Notes: a model not told the origin generated them from the letters alone. A stretch of DNA of 16,739 nt from Candidatus Saccharimonadota bacterium (GCA_003231925.1 QIKK01000053.1:1-16739), one strand, 5' to 3'; positions 6,692 to 14,403 are shown, numbered from the stretch's first letter. Translations and numbers: made by a program.

Positions 6692-7219
6692 TTAGTTAAG
6701 ACTTGCCTTGCGCCATCCTGCTGCTTCTTGTTCTAGGAAAGAGGCTAGCTTATATTTGGTACACGTTGCACCAACAGCTGTTCCAGCTCCCTGAGCCCCT
6801 GCGGCTGTACAACCGTACGCTGCGTATAGGTACTCATTTGTGTTACCTGGTAGTGTTGGGTCAGCAATAGTTGCTGCCGTAACGAAGGTTTGAACGAATG
6901 GATTACCATCGTTATCTTTTAGAGCCTGAGCGTCAATACCTGGAAATACATCTACTGTGTTGGCTGCTGTTGCATTGTTAATACCAGCTGCTACTTTACC
7001 AGCTATATCGCCGTCTGGGTATCCGCCGTTTTCATTGTAGAACTCCTCTAGCTTTTGATACACACTGTTAATGTCGTTCTTGCGTACTGCGTCACGACCT
7101 TTTGCTTGTGCACCTTGGAAGTTAGTCAGGACTAACGTCGCCAGTATACCGATTATGGCTATAACGATCAAAAGTTCAATGATCGTAAAGCCTGATTGTT
7201 TTCTAAATTGCTTGAGCAT
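6692..7219 (-). CDS. Type IV major pilin-like prepilin
   Basis: The 175-aa product has a class III prepilin signal. A short basic leader MLKQFRKQSG is cut after G10 by a prepilin peptidase, giving F+1 and the conserved E+5 in FTIIELLIVIAIIGILATLVL, the hydrophobic helix that packs in the pilus core. The mature part (about 165 aa) holds a globular domain with two cysteines (C137 and C153) that could form the C-terminal disulfide loop of pilins. The ATG at 7219 is chosen because AAGGAGG lies just upstream and the leader then has the right length. An in-frame TTG at 7252 would put the RBS inside the gene. Its own -35/-10 promoter and strong terminator suggest a highly expressed, monocistronic pilin. 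Confidence 0.92.
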   Translation of the reverse strand: MLKQFRKQSGFTIIELLIVIAIIGILATLVLTNFQGAQAKGRDAVRKNDINSVYQKLEEFYNENGGYPDGDIAGKVAAGINNATAANTVDVFPGIDAQALKDNDGNPFVQTFVTAATIADPTLPGNTNEYLYAAYGCTAAGAQGAGTAVGATCTKYKLASFLEQEAAGWRKASLN

Positions 7220-7285
7220 ATTGCCCACCTCCTTATTTATTGTTTTTTTCAAGGTAAGCCACTTTTTATTAGGCTTATGGTTAAG

Positions 7286-7314
7286 AGTATCTTACGTAAT
7301 GCTTATAAAGTCAA
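7286..7314 (-). promoter_or_regulatory. Sigma70-type promoter of the pilin gene
   Basis: On the minus strand TTGACT (7309-7314) and GATACT (7286-7291) are separated by exactly 17 bases, close to the TTGACA-17-TATAAT consensus. Transcription would start about 60 bases before the ATG, leaving a leader that ends in an AAGGAGG ribosome binding site. This is the best-matching promoter in the window. Confidence 0.8.
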
Positions 7315-7361
7315 CTTTTTTATCGAATAATTAGTATATTTCTAATAAAAACAGCTATTTC

Positions 7362-8576
7362 CTATATATTTTTTGCTAGCCCACTTATCGGGCCAATCAC
7401 ACTTACGGCAATTAGACCAACCATCCCACCCATAATTACTATCAATATAGGCTCAAGAATTGAGCTTAAACCCTCGACGGCGGCATCAACTTCCTCTTCA
7501 TAAAACTCAGCTACTTTTATTAATATTGTATCAGTCTGACCAGTTTCTTCCCCGATGGCTAACATTTGGCTAACAATAGGTGGGAATATCTTACTTTTTG
7601 ACAAAGGTACGCTAAATTGCTCGCCATTTGTTACTGCTTTGGCGGCCTCTAGCAACTCCTTCTCAATTACGGCATTACCGCTAGCTTTGGCAGTTATGTT
7701 TATAGAATCTATCACGCTGACTCCGGCACTCATAAGACTTGCGAATATTCTTGCAAAGCGGGCGATAGACATCTTTATAACCAAAGACCGGATAGCCGGT
7801 ATTCTCAACAGAAACTTATCTTTGTTAATGTGACCTTTCTCTGTCTTTATATATCTCATTAATAGAGTACTTCCTAAGCCTGTTGCTATGGCCATAATAA
7901 GCCAATAGTGGACCATAATACTGCTAATGCTGAGCATGACTTTTGTGAGGGTTGGTAGCTCGCCATTGGATAATTCTTTCACTATGGCACCGATTTTAGG
8001 GACTACAAAAGTCATTAGAGCGATAAAAACTATGGTAGTAATACTAATTAAAACTATCGGATAAGTCATTGCTCCTTTAAACTTGCTACGAATAGCAGCA
8101 TCTTTTTCTTGTTGTAGGGCAAGTTTTTTTAGAATATCATCTAGGATTCCAGCAGCCTCTCCAGCCTTGACCATATTTATGTATATTGAGCTAAAAGTAC
8201 CTTTATACTTTGACAATGCACTTGCAAAAGATGCTCCACTCTCAACATCCTTACTGATGTTAATTAATTGTTTTTTAAATACTTTACTCTCAGTCTGAGC
8301 CTGCATGGTTGCTAAGGATCGGACGAGGGGTACACCGGCATTTATCATTGTGGCTAGCTGTCTTGTGAATATAACTAAATCTCTAGACTTAACCCTTCCA
8401 CCTTTATTTAAGAAAGCCATTATGTCTACACCTAAATTACCAGATTTTTTAATAGTTAAGGGTTTTAATCCCAGTTTGGTTAGTATCTCTCTGGCAGATT
8501 TTTCATCAGAGGCTTCGACGTTACCACTTTTTGCAGTTCCTTTAGAATCTAGAGCTCTATATATGTATTTTGCCAT
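7362..8576 (-). CDS. pilC: Type IV pilus inner-membrane platform protein PilC
   Basis: The 404-aa protein has the family's usual length. Two T2SF domains occur: the first around residues 67-190 (FTRQLATMINAGVPLVRSL), the second around 270-395 (FARIFASLMSAGVSVIDSI, then IGEETGQTDTIL). Membrane helices are at about 172-192, 216-240 and 373-395. An N-terminal soluble segment (about 1-60) with MAKYIYRALDSKG contacts the ATPase. PilC is the platform that couples the PilB motor to pilin insertion. Its ATG directly abuts the pilB stop codon with no gap, and no separate promoter is seen. Confidence 0.96.
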   Translation of the reverse strand: MAKYIYRALDSKGTAKSGNVEASDEKSAREILTKLGLKPLTIKKSGNLGVDIMAFLNKGGRVKSRDLVIFTRQLATMINAGVPLVRSLATMQAQTESKVFKKQLINISKDVESGASFASALSKYKGTFSSIYINMVKAGEAAGILDDILKKLALQQEKDAAIRSKFKGAMTYPIVLISITTIVFIALMTFVVPKIGAIVKELSNGELPTLTKVMLSISSIMVHYWLIMAIATGLGSTLLMRYIKTEKGHINKDKFLLRIPAIRSLVIKMSIARFARIFASLMSAGVSVIDSINITAKASGNAVIEKELLEAAKAVTNGEQFSVPLSKSKIFPPIVSQMLAIGEETGQTDTILIKVAEFYEEEVDAAVEGLSSILEPILIVIMGGMVGLIAVSVIGPISGLAKNI

Positions 8577-10337
8577 TTATTCTCTCGTAACCCTTAGGAT
8601 TTCCTCTACGCTAGTCATTCCTAACAGGGCCTTTATTAATCCATCTAGTTGCATTGTTAACATTCCTTCTTTTATAGCAATCTCTTGTATCTCTTCGCTT
8701 GTGCCGTTGCTGACGATTAGCTTCTGAATGTCAGAGGTATTTTTTAAAACCTCGTAGATACCCATCCTGCCTTTGTATCCAGTTTTTTCTCCTTTGAGAT
8801 TTGGTTTTGGACGCCAGAAAGTTATCTTTGTAGTTTTTGTTTTTCCAAAAGCTTCTTGAGCGTCTTGGAGAAGTCTTAGTATCTCGTCCCAGTCCCCTTT
8901 AGATTTAAGACCAAAAACTCGCTCTACTTCTTTACGTTGAATGCTATCAGGAGCATATTCTTCACAATCTTCTGGCAATAATCTCCGTACAAGACGCTGT
9001 CCAATGATGACTCTAACAACGCTGGCAATTAAAAACGGCTCGATGCTCATGTCTAATAGGCGAGGGAGACTAGTGGCGGCATTATTGGTGTGCAACGTAG
9101 AAAATACAAGATGCCCCGTTAGAGCGGCCTGTACTCCAAGTCTTGCTGTTTCACTATCACGAATCTCTCCTACCATTATTATGTTGGGATCCTGTCTTAA
9201 TAGAGCTCTTAGGCCAGAAACAAAAGTCATTCCAGCTACAGGATTAACCTGAGTTTGGTTAACTCCCTCTAGTCTATATTCTACCGGGTCTTCGATGGTG
9301 CTGATATTGACATCTGGTTTATTTAGGATGTGTAAAATGCTATGTAGGGTTGTAGATTTACCTGATCCTGTTGGTCCAGTAACTAAAATCATTCCGTGGG
9401 GCTGTTTAGAGGCGTCATTTATGTGTTGTAATGCGGTACCCCAGAAACCCAGCTTCTCAAGGGATAGCGGTTCACTAGACTCATCCAAAACACGCATAAC
9501 TACCTTTTCCCCCTCCGAAATAGGTAACGTAGAAACACGAAAGGCGAAGATTCGACCGTTTAGGTTAATCTTAAATCGTCCATCTTGAGGAGCTCTTTTC
9601 TCGTCAATTTTTAAATTAGATAGAATCTTAATACGCGAGACTAGAGCGGCTAGAGTTTTTTTAGGCAGGCGGTTAGCTTCTTTTAACACACCGTCGACAC
9701 GGTAACGAATTAGCACGTATTTCTCTCTAGGTTCTATATGGATATCGCTGGCGCCAGACTTAATGGCATATTCGATAATTAAATTTACAGTTTGTGCAAT
9801 TGGAGAATCTTCGGCAATATCCTCTTCAGAGACTTCCTCGTCCTCGTCCTCGTCCTCGTCCTCGGTCGCAATCTTAGATATTTCACTACCGATATTACCT
9901 CTATATAAATCCAGAGCAGTTAAGATATTAAATTTAGTGGCTATGTATATTTTTACACTTTGACCAAAGAGTTTATGCAGAACATCAATGGCCTGTAAGT
10001 CATCCGGATCAAGCATGGCTACTTGTCTAGGCTCTTTTTTACTGTCAGTCTTGCCATCAAAAACAACCATTTTATACAATTTAGCGATATTTTCTGGCAA
10101 CTGCTTGAGGACCTCTTTATCTAATCCTTTAACGTCAATGTCTACAAAAGGAATATTTATTTCTTCAGCATATAGTTTGGTTAATTCAGTTTCAGTTGTG
10201 AGATTTTTTTTAATCGCTAATTCTTTGATGTCAGCCTTTGGATTACGGGCCTCATCTCTAAGAGAAGCCAGCTGTTCGGCATCCAACTTTTTTGATTTTT
10301 TTAGTAGTTCTATTACTGTTTTATTTGGTATAGGCAT
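8577..10337 (-). CDS. pilB: Type IV pilus extension ATPase PilB
   Basis: The 586-aa hexameric ATPase powers pilus extension. The N-terminal N1E-like domain spans about 1-145. An acidic linker (158-177, a run of Glu-Asp) is encoded by five TCCTCG repeats at 9835-9864. The catalytic domain carries Walker A GPTGSGKST (321-329), the Asp box TIEDPVEY (347-354), Walker B IIMVGEIRD (386-394, E391) and the His box GHLVFSTLHTN (408-418). In most PilB/GspE proteins a CxxC pair precedes GYKGRMGIYEV. Here that stretch is WRPKPNLKGEKTGYKGR, with no cysteines, so the zinc-binding tetracysteine site is missing. No retraction ATPase (PilT) is seen in the window. The start is the first Met after a likely promoter. 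There is no Shine-Dalgarno, and two palindromes sit in the leader. Confidence 0.96.
   Translation of the reverse strand: MPIPNKTVIELLKKSKKLDAEQLASLRDEARNPKADIKELAIKKNLTTETELTKLYAEEINIPFVDIDVKGLDKEVLKQLPENIAKLYKMVVFDGKTDSKKEPRQVAMLDPDDLQAIDVLHKLFGQSVKIYIATKFNILTALDLYRGNIGSEISKIATEDEDEDEDEEVSEEDIAEDSPIAQTVNLIIEYAIKSGASDIHIEPREKYVLIRYRVDGVLKEANRLPKKTLAALVSRIKILSNLKIDEKRAPQDGRFKINLNGRIFAFRVSTLPISEGEKVVMRVLDESSEPLSLEKLGFWGTALQHINDASKQPHGMILVTGPTGSGKSTTLHSILHILNKPDVNISTIEDPVEYRLEGVNQTQVNPVAGMTFVSGLRALLRQDPNIIMVGEIRDSETARLGVQAALTGHLVFSTLHTNNAATSLPRLLDMSIEPFLIASVVRVIIGQRLVRRLLPEDCEEYAPDSIQRKEVERVFGLKSKGDWDEILRLLQDAQEAFGKTKTTKITFWRPKPNLKGEKTGYKGRMGIYEVLKNTSDIQKLIVSNGTSEEIQEIAIKEGMLTMQLDGLIKALLGMTSVEEILRVTRE
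9835..9864. repeat. Five tandem TCCTCG hexamers inside pilB
   Basis: Five perfect copies of the hexamer TCCTCG (CGAGGA on the coding strand) encode alternating Asp and Glu in the linker of PilB. As the unit is six bases, slippage changes linker length but keeps the frame. Confidence 0.9.
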
Positions 10338-10340
10338 GTT

Positions 10341-10364
10341 TTTGGTACCAAAGCGCTAGCGCTT
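10341..10364. promoter_or_regulatory. Two overlapping perfect palindromes in the pilB leader
   Basis: TTTGGTACCAAA (10341-10352) and AAGCGCTAGCGCTT (10351-10364) are each perfect palindromes and share two bases. They lie between the likely pilB -10 (10380-10388) and the ATG. They could be an operator for a dimeric repressor or a leader-RNA hairpin. No regulator is identified. Confidence 0.5.
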
Positions 10365-10379
10365 ACCCCTTGAGAACAT

Positions 10380-10388
10380 TTTATCACA
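10380..10388 (-). promoter_or_regulatory. Extended -10 upstream of pilB
   Basis: On the minus strand TGTGATAAA fits TG-N-(T/G)ATAAA, an extended -10. Transcription would start near 10373, leaving a leader of about 36 nt that contains the two palindromes. The -35 is not evident. Confidence 0.4.
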
Positions 10389-10494
10389 TTTATAAAAAAC
10401 AGGGCATTGTTAAAATAACGATTATAGGAAACATAGAATAGTCTAGATATAACTAAACAAGTTAAGTATTATATCTCTCCATACTACGCTATAC

Positions 10495-10523
10495 TTGTTA
10501 TGTAAACATTGAGTTACCATAAT
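10495..10523 (+). promoter_or_regulatory. Candidate recA promoter
   Basis: TTGTTA (10495-10500), a 17-base spacer and CATAAT (10518-10523) give a plausible sigma70 promoter about 60 bases upstream of the recA ATG. I see no LexA-type operator (neither CTG-N10-CAG nor the CGAAC-type box) in the pilB-recA intergenic region. Confidence 0.45.
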
Positions 10524-10585
10524 AATTAAGAAGTTTATCGTTTCAAATTGCGATGAATTAACAAACAAGAGTAGAGGTAGAAAAT

Positions 10586-11617
10586 ATGGCTAAAACTAAA
10601 AAACCACCCAAAGAAATGGCTAAGAAAACCAGTGACGAAACTGGAAGATCTAAAGCTTTAAGTATGGCAGTTGATCAAATAGAGAAACAATTTGGCAAAG
10701 GATCTATTATGCATCTTAATGGAGATAATAAGGTAGAGGTTGATTGTTCATCTACTGGCAGTATTTCGCTAGATATAGCTTTGGGCGGGGGCATACCCAG
10801 AGGGCGGGTTGTCGAGATTTATGGTCCTGAGAGTTCAGGCAAAACCACCCTAACTCTACATGCCATAGCTGAAATACAAAAAAAGGGTGGCATAGCAGCA
10901 TTTGTTGATGCTGAGCACGCCCTAGATCCTTCCTACGCCAAGCGACTCGGTGTAAATATTGAAAAATTACTGGTTAGTCAGCCAGATAGCGGAGAGCAGG
11001 CTCTAGAAATTGTTGAGACCTTGGTTCGTTCTAATGCTGTAGATATTGTGGTCATCGACTCAGTTGCTGCCCTTGTGCCCCAAGCTGAAATTGAAGGAGA
11101 CATGGGCGATTCCCATATGGGGTTACAGGCTAGACTAATGAGCCAAGCCTTGAGAAAGTTGACAAGCATTATTAGTAAGAGTAAATGTACGGTTATTTTT
11201 ATAAATCAGTTACGCATGAAAATTGGTGTGATGTTTGGCAACCCAGAGACAACTACTGGCGGGAATGCTTTGAAGTTTTATGCTAGCGTACGATTAGATA
11301 TTCGTAGAACAGGTCAAATCAAGAGCGGAGAGCAGATTATCGGTAATCGAGTTCGTGTCAAAGTTGTAAAAAATAAAGTAGCGCCACCTTTTAGGCAGGC
11401 TGAATTTGACATTATGTATAATCGAGGAATTAGCAGAGAAGGCGATGTCTTAGATTTAGCAACAGAAAAGAACATCGTGGAAAAAGCCGGGGCTTGGTAT
11501 GCCTATAATGGCGAAAACGTAGCTCAAGGTAGAGAAGCAGCTAAACAATATTTGCAAGATAACCCGAAAATTCTAGCAGAAATTGACAAAAAGGTGCGTT
11601 CTAGCTCAGAAGTTTAA
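10586..11617 (+). CDS. recA: Recombinase RecA
   Basis: RecA forms filaments on single-stranded DNA, drives homologous strand exchange and activates SOS-type cleavage. The 343-aa protein is of normal length. It has Walker A GPESSGKT (80-87), Walker B VDIVVIDSVAAL (152-163), loop L1 around EGDMGDSHMG (170-179), and loop L2 region NPETTTGGNALKFYASVR (219-236). The first 22 residues are Lys-rich and variable, as in many RecAs. A GAGG ribosome site lies about ten bases before the ATG. recA is followed by a small membrane-protein gene and by recX, its modulator, all on the plus strand, and is divergent from pilB. Confidence 0.98.
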   Translation: MAKTKKPPKEMAKKTSDETGRSKALSMAVDQIEKQFGKGSIMHLNGDNKVEVDCSSTGSISLDIALGGGIPRGRVVEIYGPESSGKTTLTLHAIAEIQKKGGIAAFVDAEHALDPSYAKRLGVNIEKLLVSQPDSGEQALEIVETLVRSNAVDIVVIDSVAALVPQAEIEGDMGDSHMGLQARLMSQALRKLTSIISKSKCTVIFINQLRMKIGVMFGNPETTTGGNALKFYASVRLDIRRTGQIKSGEQIIGNRVRVKVVKNKVAPPFRQAEFDIMYNRGISREGDVLDLATEKNIVEKAGAWYAYNGENVAQGREAAKQYLQDNPKILAEIDKKVRSSSEV

Positions 11618-11640
11618 GTAAAAATAGTATTATATAAATA

Positions 11641-12087
11641 ATGACAGCTACAAATCATGCCATAATGGGTGCAATAATTGTCGCCGTAATACCTCAACCA
11701 CTGGTATCGTTACCTCTGGCGTTTGTTTCACATTTTGTGCTAGATAGTTTGCCTCATGCTGGCGGTGAACCTACAGAGAAATGGTGTTACATAAAGACCA
11801 TTTGGGTTATAGATTCTATACTATTATTAATATTGTTTAGCTTTTTGTATTTTGTAAAGGATAGTGGTTGGTACGTAATTATCGGGGCAATGTTAGCTGA
11901 ATCACCAGACCTGGCTTGGGTTTACCGGTATGCTTGGATTGAGAAATGGGGCAAGCTACGTCCAAAAAAACTCAATGCTTTTAACCAATTCCACTCTAGA
12001 ATCCAGAAATACGAATTTAAAAACGGTATTTATATCGAAATTGTCTGGCTAGTTGTAACAGCCTTTATTTTAAACAAAGTTTTATGA
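11641..12087 (+). CDS. YdjM/DUF457-like membrane protein
   Basis: The 148-aa protein has three to four membrane helices (about 8-30, 53-72, 75-88, 129-147) and the motifs TNHAIMG near the start and SHFVLDSLPH (31-40). These His/Asp motifs match the YdjM (DUF457/PF04307-like) proteins annotated as putative membrane-bound metal-dependent hydrolases, though no activity is firmly known. It starts 24 bases after recA and overlaps recX by four bases (ATGA), so it is co-transcribed with the recombination genes. No Shine-Dalgarno precedes the ATG. An AT-rich stretch (11628-11638) ending next to the ATG could also be a -10 for a leaderless transcript. Confidence 0.7.
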   Translation: MTATNHAIMGAIIVAVIPQPLVSLPLAFVSHFVLDSLPHAGGEPTEKWCYIKTIWVIDSILLLILFSFLYFVKDSGWYVIIGAMLAESPDLAWVYRYAWIEKWGKLRPKKLNAFNQFHSRIQKYEFKNGIYIEIVWLVVTAFILNKVL

Positions 12088-12692
12088 AAATTACGCAGAT
12101 TAAACAGCAGTTAAAAAACTCTAGTCGAGTTTCAATATTTATAGACAGTAAATACTCTTTTTCTTTAAATCTCGATCAGTTATTGCATGAAAAACTAAAA
12201 AAAGATTTAAAAATTAATAAAAACCGCTTAAAAGCTCTTCAGAAACTATCAGACGAGGGTAAATTAAAATCTAGGGCACTAAATTGGTTGTTGCTAAGAC
12301 CACATTCTACCAGGGAGTTTCATGACTACTTATATAGAAAAAAAGCTAATGAAGATTTAATATTAGAATGGATTCAAGAGTTTACAGACAAAAAATACCT
12401 AGAAGATTATAAATTTGCAGAGTGGCTTGTAGAGTTAAGGCTAGCAAAAAAGAAGAGTACTAGAGAGATTTCTGCAGAGTTATTTACTAAGGGGATTGAT
12501 AGAGAAATTATTAATAAGATTATTACTGATTTAGAAAATATCGATGGTGCTACTTTAAAAAAACTAATAGTTAAATTACAAACAAGACCACGTTATCATG
12601 ATCAGAATAAAATGATTACCTATCTGATGGGCAGAGGCTTCTCGTATTCGGTGATAAAAGATGCTTTGTTAAGCCTCGACAGGGAGAGCTGA
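12084..12692 (+). CDS. recX: Regulatory protein RecX
   Basis: RecX binds RecA filaments and limits RecA activity. The 202-aa protein is almost all helical and shows the RecX three-helix repeats. The clearest matches are LKSRALNWLLLRPHSTREFHDYL (about 58-80), the DKKYLEDYKFAEWLVELRL stretch (about 103-121), and the C-terminal MITYLMGRGFSYSVIKDAL (about 176-194). Codon use is AT- and Lys-rich. The gene overlaps the upstream membrane-protein gene by ATGA, and its last 24 bases overlap, tail to tail, the PRC-barrel gene on the other strand. Linkage to recA two genes upstream supports the call. Confidence 0.9.
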   Translation: MKITQIKQQLKNSSRVSIFIDSKYSFSLNLDQLLHEKLKKDLKINKNRLKALQKLSDEGKLKSRALNWLLLRPHSTREFHDYLYRKKANEDLILEWIQEFTDKKYLEDYKFAEWLVELRLAKKKSTREISAELFTKGIDREIINKIITDLENIDGATLKKLIVKLQTRPRYHDQNKMITYLMGRGFSYSVIKDALLSLDRES

Positions 12693-13187
12693 GCCCGAAG
12701 GTACTTTCTCTTCTGCATCTGAAACAATGATTTTCTTATCAGTCATCTCTACAATTAGGTTTCTAGAAATAATTAGCTGTTCACTAGTAATTCCCTTTAA
12801 GAAAGATGGGTTAATATATAGTTTTTGGATATAAAATCCCTCATTAACAGCAAAATCAGCAACTTTGCCCAGGCGACGTTTTTTCTCTGTGACCACAGGT
12901 TTTCCGATAAGCTGGAATCTGATTTTAATTGTTGGTTCCAAACGAATCATATCCTCTGGATGAGTCAAAGCATCAAAATCATTAACAACTAGACCCTTAG
13001 ATATAAAGTCTCTAACTTCACTTACCGGTAGTATAAATTCGCCTTTTTGTAGGCTATTTTTCACAAACCACCCTTCAATTTTAAGATTATTGGGGTTAAT
13101 AATAGGTTGATTTGCCAGACCAATTTTGCCACCAGTCCTTAGCGATAAAATAGGTCTTGAAAAATAGCTACTTGAAAGTCTAAGCAT
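12669..13187 (-). CDS. PRC-barrel domain protein
   Basis: The 172-aa protein has no membrane segment. The N-terminal half (about 1-78: LSLRTGGKIG, then ILPVSEVRDFISKGLVV) looks like a PRC-barrel beta domain. A second related half starts near residue 85 (IGKPVVTEKKRRLGKVADFAV). PRC-barrel proteins occur in RNA metabolism (RimM), photosynthetic reaction centres and many unassigned small proteins. The substrate here is unknown. The ATG lies only about four bases from the predicted transcript start of an extended -10 (13198-13206), and there is no Shine-Dalgarno, so it may be leaderless. The 3' end overlaps recX by 24 bases. Confidence 0.75.
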   Translation of the reverse strand: MLRLSSSYFSRPILSLRTGGKIGLANQPIINPNNLKIEGWFVKNSLQKGEFILPVSEVRDFISKGLVVNDFDALTHPEDMIRLEPTIKIRFQLIGKPVVTEKKRRLGKVADFAVNEGFYIQKLYINPSFLKGITSEQLIISRNLIVEMTDKKIIVSDAEEKVPSGSALPVEA

Positions 13188-13197
13188 TATACTTTTA

Positions 13198-13206
13198 ATT
13201 ATATCA
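13198..13206 (-). promoter_or_regulatory. Extended -10 promoter of the PRC-barrel gene, near-leaderless
   Basis: On the minus strand TGATATAAT is an exact TG-N-TATAAT. Ten bases separate it from the ATG, so the transcript would carry a leader of about 3-4 nt with no ribosome binding site. This is the same architecture as at 3377-3385. Confidence 0.55.
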
Positions 13207-13219
13207 AACTAGCTTAAGG

Positions 13220-13248
13220 TTGCCACTTACTGAATATTGAGGAATAAT
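13220..13248 (+). promoter_or_regulatory. Candidate tsaE promoter
   Basis: TTGCCA (13220-13225), a 17-base spacer and AATAAT (13243-13248) would start transcription near 13255, about ten bases before the tsaE ATG. A GAGGA sequence lies in that short leader. It is divergent from the PRC-barrel promoter. Confidence 0.4.
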
Positions 13249-13264
13249 AATTGAGGATTAAGAT

Positions 13265-13729
13265 ATGCAAATAGAACTAACTACTGAATCGGCGCAACAA
13301 ACAGAGGCACTTGCTGTAAAAATAGGGAGCCATCTTAAAGGCGGTGAGATTTTTGAACTTATTAGTGATCTGGGTGGCGGTAAAACAACCTTTGCAAGAG
13401 GATTATGTGCCGGAGCAGGCAGTAAAGATTTAGTGAATAGTCCGACTTTTACAATTACAAAACAATATTCTGCTGATGATCTGACTATTTACCATTTTGA
13501 TTTTTATAGGTTAAACCAGCCGGGATTGGTGGTAGAGAGTTTATTGGAAGCTATCCAGGATAGTAAAGCTGTAATTTTAATAGAATGGGCTCAAACTGTT
13601 CGCAGTATTCTACCGAAAAATACAATCATGATAAATATTGAAGGAACAAAAGATAGTACAAAAAAACGCCGGTTTACTATCAAGTATAGGCAGGATAGAA
13701 GTTATTTATTCAAGGATGTGCAGAAATGA
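13265..13729 (+). CDS. tsaE: tRNA threonylcarbamoyladenosine biosynthesis ATPase TsaE
   Basis: TsaE is the ATPase that, with TsaB and TsaD, drives transfer of threonylcarbamoyl to A37 of ANN-decoding tRNAs such as tRNA-Lys. The 154-aa protein has the usual length, a P-loop LGGGKTTFARGL (36-47), NSPTFTITKQY (switch-like region), YHFDFYRL, and IEWAQ (Walker B-like). The P-loop is slightly unusual: the first glycine of the usual GDLGAGKT is Ser (SDLGGGKT). It overlaps tsaB by four bases (ATGA). tsaD and tsaC are not in the window. Confidence 0.93.
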   Translation: MQIELTTESAQQTEALAVKIGSHLKGGEIFELISDLGGGKTTFARGLCAGAGSKDLVNSPTFTITKQYSADDLTIYHFDFYRLNQPGLVVESLLEAIQDSKAVILIEWAQTVRSILPKNTIMINIEGTKDSTKKRRFTIKYRQDRSYLFKDVQK

Positions 13730-14115
13730 TATTGGCTATAAGAACAGATAAACCCGAAGTATATATAGGTTTGTGGGTGAACGGTGGTGAAATTGCTTTT
13801 AATCGTTGGGAGGCAGGACGAGAATTGTCTGTACAACTCAACATAAATATCGGTAAATTATTAGAAGATTCTAATAATATCTTCAAGAATCTAAGTGGAA
13901 TAGTACTGTTTGAAGGACCAGGGTCTTATACTGGTTTGAGAATAGGTACAAGTGTTGCGAATGCCATCGGATATTCTTTACAAATTCCGATTGTTGCTAC
14001 TGGAGGTAAGCAGTGGCTAGAAGCCAGTTTTAAAAAGTTATATAAGAATAAAAAATATATACCAGTCAGCCCTAAATATGGCGGTCAGATTTTTACCACA
14101 AAGCCCAAGAAATAA
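13726..14115 (+). CDS. tsaB: Shortened TsaB-like protein (t6A biosynthesis)
   Basis: The 129-aa product matches only the N-terminal half of TsaB, an inactive actin-fold partner of TsaD (family members are usually about 220-230 aa). Seen are the N-terminal strand pattern MILAIRTDKPEVYIGLW, the helix LSVQLNINIGKLL, and the diagnostic FEGPGSYTGLRIGTSVANAIGYSL (about 63-86). After about residue 95 it turns Lys-rich and ends; the usual second subdomain is absent. The downstream 288 bp do not contain an obvious continuation in another frame, so it looks like a genuinely short protein rather than a recent frameshift. The dimer interface with TsaD lies in the retained half, so function is possible. 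Confidence 0.82.
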   Translation: MILAIRTDKPEVYIGLWVNGGEIAFNRWEAGRELSVQLNINIGKLLEDSNNIFKNLSGIVLFEGPGSYTGLRIGTSVANAIGYSLQIPIVATGGKQWLEASFKKLYKNKKYIPVSPKYGGQIFTTKPKK

Positions 14116-14166
14116 TCTATAGTTATAAATAATGTATGGTCTAACGACAAAGTAAAAAATCTATCC

Positions 14167-14195
14167 GTAAGCACTGTGCTTTACTATTTTTTATT
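14167..14195 (+). terminator. Terminator after tsaB
   Basis: Stem GTAAGCA/TGCTTTAC (one bulged T) with a CTG loop is followed by TATTTTTTATT. The rest of the 288-bp gap up to rny is AT-rich with several weak -10-like sequences (for example TATTAT at 14229-14234) but no promoter I would place with confidence. Confidence 0.6.
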
Positions 14196-14403
14196 CGTTT
14201 AATATTGCATTAGATAGCCTAAACGGAGTATTATTAATATAAGGTTTTATACTTAAGATAAATGTGTGAGTTATAAACCTATTTCTGATAATTTTTATTA
14301 CATATTTTCGATTTATTGTTCTTTTTAGACCTTACAAGCTAATGAAGTGATAGTGATTGCTTACCAGAGGTCAAGGACATCTCGATAGAAAGGCAGGTCC
14401 ATT

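Noticed and set aside
7220..7252. Longer pilin starting at a TTG at 7252
   Set aside because: It would place the AAGGAGG ribosome site inside the gene and lengthen the prepilin leader; the ATG at 7219 gives a standard leader.
8305..8727. Plus-strand frames opposite pilC, pilB and other genes
   Set aside because: They lie antisense to well-supported genes, match no family and have compositional features of mirrored coding sequence.
9835..9864. CRISPR-like or intergenic tandem repeat
   Set aside because: The hexamers are contiguous, without spacers, and encode the acidic linker of PilB in frame.
10366..10585. LexA/SOS operator upstream of recA
   Set aside because: Neither the CTG-N10-CAG form nor the CGAAC-type box is present between pilB and recA.
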